Of a stretch of DNA of 64,000 bases, positions 59,330 through 64,000 are shown in pieces. Both the position numbers and the translations under genes were made by a program. Position 1 is the first letter of the stretch. Each line of letters opens with the position of its first letter. The DNA comes from Mangifera indica (lineage: Eukaryota; Streptophyta; Magnoliopsida; Sapindales; Anacardiaceae). A model generated the notes under the pieces. That model made no database searches and was not told where the DNA came from. It saw only the letters and a program-made list of their open reading frames with translations. Location of the stretch: positions 16,690,930 through 16,754,929 of the forward strand of contig NC_058143.1 of assembly GCF_011075055.1 (NCBI RefSeq), in the 5' to 3' direction.

Positions 59330-60735
59330 TTAAAAGAAGCTCGTATTGTTATTTGACGTGCTCCAAGGCGACCGTCCGTTATTGCCCTTCTTCCTAGTCT
59401 TCTTCGTTGGACCCGACCCGCAGACAATGGAACATTCACATCCGCACATTTTACCAAAGCAAGAAAACAACCCGGGACTGTTGCCACCATCAGTGTGCCT
59501 CCGACTGTGCCTGCCCGTTGATTTTCCACCGCCGATACCGGTGGTACTGGATGGAAAACTCGACTCGTATAATGGTGGCAGTTCCATCCTCCAACGCGCC
59601 AGCTTCGATTGAAGTCCTTCAACGCTGCTCTCTATCTCCCATCCTGAATTTCCCAAACTATCCTCGTCGTACATTTTCAACAGTTTCTCCTTGGCCTTGG
59701 CCGCCGCCACCTCCGACGCGGACGGACCTAACTCGGATTCTGACAATGTTGTCGCGCCTTCGAAAGTTTTAGATTTATTCGGGGCAGGAGGAGTTTTAAA
59801 CGGGGATCCAGGGTGTTTCTTGGGTGTTGGTGCAAACTTCTTGGGCAGGTCTGATGAATCAGACCCGCTTACCGCTGAACCAGCTGGTTTTCCAGGCTTG
59901 TTCTTCTTTACCGGGTCCGCAACTCCCACAGCGCTGCCTAATAGACTTTCTTTTCCATTTTTACCCTTAATTGGAATAACATCCGACCCGCTAACAACCG
60001 ACCCAGATTCACCCATATTCGGAACTCCCTTGATGTTTTTCTTGGTTTCGTTGACCAGTTCAACCAGTGACCCGCCCTTTGCGAGCCGCCCTCGGGTTTT
60101 TTTAGCCAAATCTGACCCGGGCATGGAACTTGAATCGCTTTTAGTCCGACGTAATTCGGTTTCCCATCGGGAAACGAGAACGAATTTTGATTATTACTGG
60201 CAGCGCCAGTGTTTGGATTATTCTGAAATGGATCCTCCTCGCCCATCAAATGCCGGTACCCAACGGCGGAGCTAAGTTGTGTATACAACGGCAAGCTACG
60301 CATGGAACTATCAAGGAGAGCCAATCCGATGTTCAAGATCCCCTGAGGTCTCCCCGATGGACGGCGAACTTGCAGCGCCACGAATCTCATTCCCAACTGC
60401 ATATGATTCGGCTGACGGTGCGAACTGACTAGGTTTCCGACTAAAACACGGACGGTGCCGACGTGAATGTCGCGGAACCAATGTAAAGCATAGATTTCAA
60501 TCATGACAGCCGACATTTCGTTTCGAAGAAACGCCTCGTCAACTCGAAAAACAAATTTATCGTTCCATGTAGGGTTGTCGCGGCCGTTCGCATCCACACG
60601 TGTGGAGAGTTTGCGGTCGGAATGAACCCAGGCGATGGCGTAGGTTCGCATGGAGCGCGAGACAGGGTACAAGTCTTGTGCAGAAATGACGTTGAGTTCG
60701 AGAAGGTGAAACGGAGCAAGAATTTTGGACGACAT
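59330..60735 (-). CDS. C2-domain protein interrupted by an apparent one-base frameshift
   Basis: The start at 60735 gives MSSKILAPFHLLELNVISAQ, the beginning of a plant C2 domain (about residues 8-135, with DLYPVSRSMRTYAIAWV, NPTWNDKFVFRVDE and IEIYALHWFRDIHVG). The frame continues through GYRHLMGEEDPFQNNPN to GKPN at about 60158. Family-typical sequence then resumes in another frame as ELRRTKSDSSSMPGSDLAKK and runs to a stop at 59330. Its C-terminal half is low-complexity basic/Pro-rich, with SELGPSASEVAAAKAKEKL, WEIESSVEGLQSKLARWRME and a Cys-rich FGKMCGCECSIVCG, also family-typical. One G appears to be missing after CCG at about 60157. No intron explains it: GT and AG sites there are wrongly placed. 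Both halves look otherwise conserved, so this is a recent mutation or a base-calling error. Read as it stands, the protein would end at 59938 with an unrelated tail. Family role: probable calcium/lipid binding; the specific function is unknown. Confidence 0.8.
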
Positions 60736-63700
60736 GGTGGTATAAATTATTATTATTATTATAATTATTAACGTTTGAGGTGAATGGAAGATCAACCCCC
60801 AGACTCGCCGACCGGACAACACGAGGGAGCCGGCTGGCGTGAAAGGGGGAAGATATGGTAAGGGGGAGAGAAAATTGATTATGAGAGATAAATGAAATGT
60901 TGACTGTGTTAAAATGGCATGGCGATTGGTTCGTTAGAATCTCATCACTGTTTTTGGTATTCTTTATGTGGTTGTTTTTGGTCAGGAAGATTGGATGGTA
61001 AAATATGATTAGATTTGTGCAGTGTAATTTGGTAACAATTAGCCTGTACTATATAATCAAATATATATAATTAGCATTTTCCACTCCCCTGTTATTTTCC
61101 CACACTTTACAACCTAATTTTAAATTTTTATTGTCACTTGACAGTTTTAATTAATCGAAATAAAATTTTCCGTCTTCTCTCTTAGTTGAGAAGAGACGAA
61201 AATGATTATCCGCAAAAAAATCAAGACAATCTTCATCTCTTTATCAAAGACGAGACAAGATACATTATCTTTATCTCTTCTTTAACAAAGAAATGAGACA
61301 TGTTTTTTCACTTTTCATCATTTGCTAAAGAGAAAAGTTATTGAAAGGAGAAAAAGATAAAGATGGTGGTTATTGTCATCATCAGAGAAAGAAGAAAAAA
61401 ACCTCTAGGAATACATTATTTTATTTTAATTTAAACGATGTGGAAGGAATATTGTTTAACAAAAAAAAATTTGGCCTACCAAAATCGTATAACTAATGTG
61501 GTACTCCAAATCAATTCATTAATTTACATTGTAGTTAAATTCATTAATTTTTAGAATATTTTGACTTAGTAAAGCTAGAGCTTATGTATAATTGTTTAAT
61601 ATATTTGTCAAATTTGAATCATGGCTAAAGAAAACGAATTAAAAATTGCATGTTGTAGTAAAGGTTTTTTTTTTTTTTTTCAAAAGTAAAAATGATTATA
61701 AACAAGAAACAGAAAGGCCTCTAAAAAAATATTTTGGGAGCAATCAAAACTCACCCTTCCTTATTTATGGAAGGGGTGGCCATCGCATAAAAAACCAGAC
61801 AAAGTCCGCAGCGAGACAAACACTACGTCATCTTTTCTTAAAAGAATTATACCTAATTTATACATCTGAAACTTTACAAAACAGTGAGCCTGTCCAAAGA
61901 GAATAGCCCCGTATAAAACATATTTATCAAAAGAAGCAAAAGGCCAAGTAAGAAGAGATTTACTGTGCCAAGGCATCCATCCATAGTTGGATGGGAGAAC
62001 TGGAAAGGAATCTGCAGCAACCCGCAGAATTTTGCAGCAAAAAGGGAGGACTGGAGACAGGAGCAAACAGATGGAGAATCATCCTGTACAGGAAAAATCC
62101 GGGCTGAGGACCATCCATGAACTACAACAAGATGCAAGGACACCCTCCAGCAGGATACTACAGCAACTAAGCAGCACCCTGCAGATGCGCACATGCAAAA
62201 GGGATCATCATGTAAAGGTTGATCTGTCGATGAACGTAGTCTTTCTTAGACAGATTTGTACGCATGATTTTTGTTGTATTGTGGTAGCTATGGACGTACC
62301 ATAATGTCGCAGCATTCTGAGATATGGTAGAAGTAAATTGTGGTGGAAATATGTTATAGTATTTTGAAGAATCATTAATTTTCACTTCGACAGGTTTAAT
62401 GGAATCATTTAAAGAATCAAGTTTAGCTGTTAGATGAACACCGATGGAGCAAACTCAAATCCTATTCCATCAAGTGTATCTTTCTAAGAGATTCCTCGCC
62501 TATATTTGGGGATACTCCTATCCTCTGCACGATCTCCAAAAATTCCCAAATTCGGTTTCGGTGTCTAAATTTGGTAACCGGGGAGTTTGACCCGTGAAAG
62601 CGAGAAATTAACAGAGCGGATGAAAATTAGATGAGGGGAAAGAAGATCACGGTGGCGCTGACACCGAAGCAATTCAACCTACACTTGGCACTTCCTGTTC
62701 TCCACCCCACCCAAAAACAAGAACAAATCAAACCATTACAAATACCAAACTGCCATTTCTGAACCCACTTCTTTCTACCTTGTTTCTAACATTTTTAACA
62801 AAAATCATTTGTCCATGAATTTGATTTGCCAGCATTCTTAAAGGGCACGAAAGGTGATGTTCTCATTTCTTCGTTATAGAGCCTTCCTGATTAACTTCAT
62901 GCAGATATATTATTCATAATAAGTTTACATGTTTTATGTATATGTTTCTTAATTCTTCACAAGGTGGCGCCTTCACATTTAGGCTTACCATATTAGTAAT
63001 GGCTATCTTTTGTTTGTTGGAAACAGGGAGTCTTGTTCCTATTTTGAGAGAAACTAGAGAAGTTTTCATAAAAAAAGTACAGCAGAGTTGAATAGAAAGA
63101 AACTGGGTGATTTAATTTGATCTTGCAATATTTGCCCGCTTGCTTTCCAGTCTCATAAATTCGACTACCCAGAAGAAGTCTTTGCGTAATCTATATAACA
63201 CTTACTCAATGTTGAGGAGTGCGCCATCTTTTTGCATATTTAATGGTTGAAGATGGAAAAAAGAATGGCCAACAAGATGTTCAAAATGAAGAGCCATTGA
63301 TGAGAATTGTTACGATTGCAGATTACATCCATGGAGCTGAAGACTGCTATCATCGGCTACATTAGCAGATCCTGGAGATGCTGAAACTTTGATGTAGCAT
63401 GCTAAACTGGTTGACATCTCCGAAATGAATCCTTTTTATTATATTTCATCTCAGCAATATTATTGGAGCTTATGCATGTTTCCTCTGGGAAATAGTTGAG
63501 GATCAGGAAGACGATGGAGCACAAAAGATCACAATGAGTCACTTATTTTCCGGTGAGGAGCAATTTGTTTTGTGAATTCTTATCTGACTCTATTTGGGTC
63601 CTAAGTGTACATGATATTGCTTTAAAATTCTATAGCTGTGTCGTTGATACCATGAACATACAATGTGTCTCAACTTTGGACCTTAGTGGCCTATTTTTCC

Positions 63701-64000
63701 CTTTGCTTTCAGCAATGCTCTTGCGGCATGTGCTAGTTTTATCTGGCAAATTGTAGAAGATGATTGAAGCCAACAAGATGATTTCCAGGCACCACTCCAT
63801 GAAGGAGCTGTGGTAGCAGCTAATTCTTAAGCCAGAATGATAAAAGCCATATGCAATCAGAAGCTTAAGGCTTCTCAAATGCCTCTAATTACAGAAAAGT
63901 GATCAAAGCCCGGTAAGTGAAAAATAAATAGCAATTATATTATGTTTCAATGAAAGTTTATGCCAGTGGCTCTCATTAGAGATGGTTGTATTGTAGATTT
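60736..64000. other. right end of the window: C2-gene promoter, then no recognised gene
   Basis: An (AAT)n-like run at 60746-60770 sits directly before the C2 gene start. From 61.9 to 62.3 kb base composition is more balanced than in the neighbouring DNA, with several short open frames on both strands and repeated GCAGCA and CTGCAG motifs, but no known domain; it could be UTR or an old retroelement. At 63244-63366 (+) a 40-codon frame (MVEDGKKNGQQDVQNEEPLM, ending HRLH) is unsupported. The rest is ordinary AT-rich DNA. Confidence 0.4.

Noticed and set aside
60140..60205. A short intron explaining the frame change in the C2 gene
   Set aside because: No GT...AG pair of plausible intron length restores the frame; a single missing base explains it more simply.
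59346..60432. Plus-strand open frames overlapping the C2 gene, one of 194 codons
   Set aside because: The minus strand carries the recognisable C2 domain and Cys-rich tail; the plus frames are antisense shadows.
63244..63366. 40-codon open frame MVEDGKKNGQQDVQ
   Set aside because: Too short, no homologous family recalled, and no supporting signals around it.

Overview
The window is nuclear DNA of a flowering plant, most likely a eudicot. Support comes from GT-AG introns, strong AT richness between genes, a cytosolic-type tRNA-Ser, and recognisable plant families: SUVH2/9, Aux/IAA, F-box/DUF295, plastid isopropylmalate isomerase and SEC20 with a KHDEL tail. I cannot name the species. All identifications come from reading the sequence and from knowledge of the families; no search was run.

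Layout. At 4.7-6.7 kb (+) lies an intronless SUVH2/SUVH9-type gene with a degenerate SET domain. At 10.6-13.3 kb (-) is a four-exon gene for a small one-helix protein of unknown function. From 11.9 to 26.8 kb the locus is rearranged. One block carries the promoter and exon 1 of that small gene plus an adjacent F-box/DUF295 gene, and it occurs twice in direct orientation about 11.2 kb apart. In the left copy the small gene is intact and the F-box gene is dead. In the right copy the small-gene exon is dead and the F-box gene is intact. A third, inverted F-box fragment sits at 21.7-22.4 kb. A small four-helix membrane protein gene is at 20.5 kb. tRNA-Ser(AGA) is at 26.9 kb (-), followed by a broken gatB fragment at 27.3-28.0 kb.

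The right half holds a two-exon USP-domain gene (28.9-29.7, +), a seven-exon SEC20 SNARE gene (30.2-33.5, -), an unknown 246-aa nuclear-looking protein (34.0-34.7, -), a 7 kb gene-poor stretch, a 15-exon isopropylmalate isomerase large subunit gene (42.0-49.1, +), a five-exon IAA12/13-type Aux/IAA gene (53.5-55.3, -) and a C2-domain gene interrupted by an apparent one-base frameshift (59.3-60.7, -). I find no convincing gene from 60.8 kb to the end.

Non-autonomous DNA transposons account for much of the intergenic DNA. Three have matching target-site duplications that can be read directly: a hAT-type element (16840-17159, 8-bp TSD) and two Mutator-type foldback elements (17932-18773 and 49279-50039, 9-10-bp TSDs). 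Several AT-rich MITE-like families recur. The genes form no pathway or cluster; this is an ordinary plant gene neighbourhood. Its most distinctive parts are the reciprocal gene loss in the duplicated F-box block, the C2 frameshift and the foldback elements. I see no evidence of an undescribed biological system.
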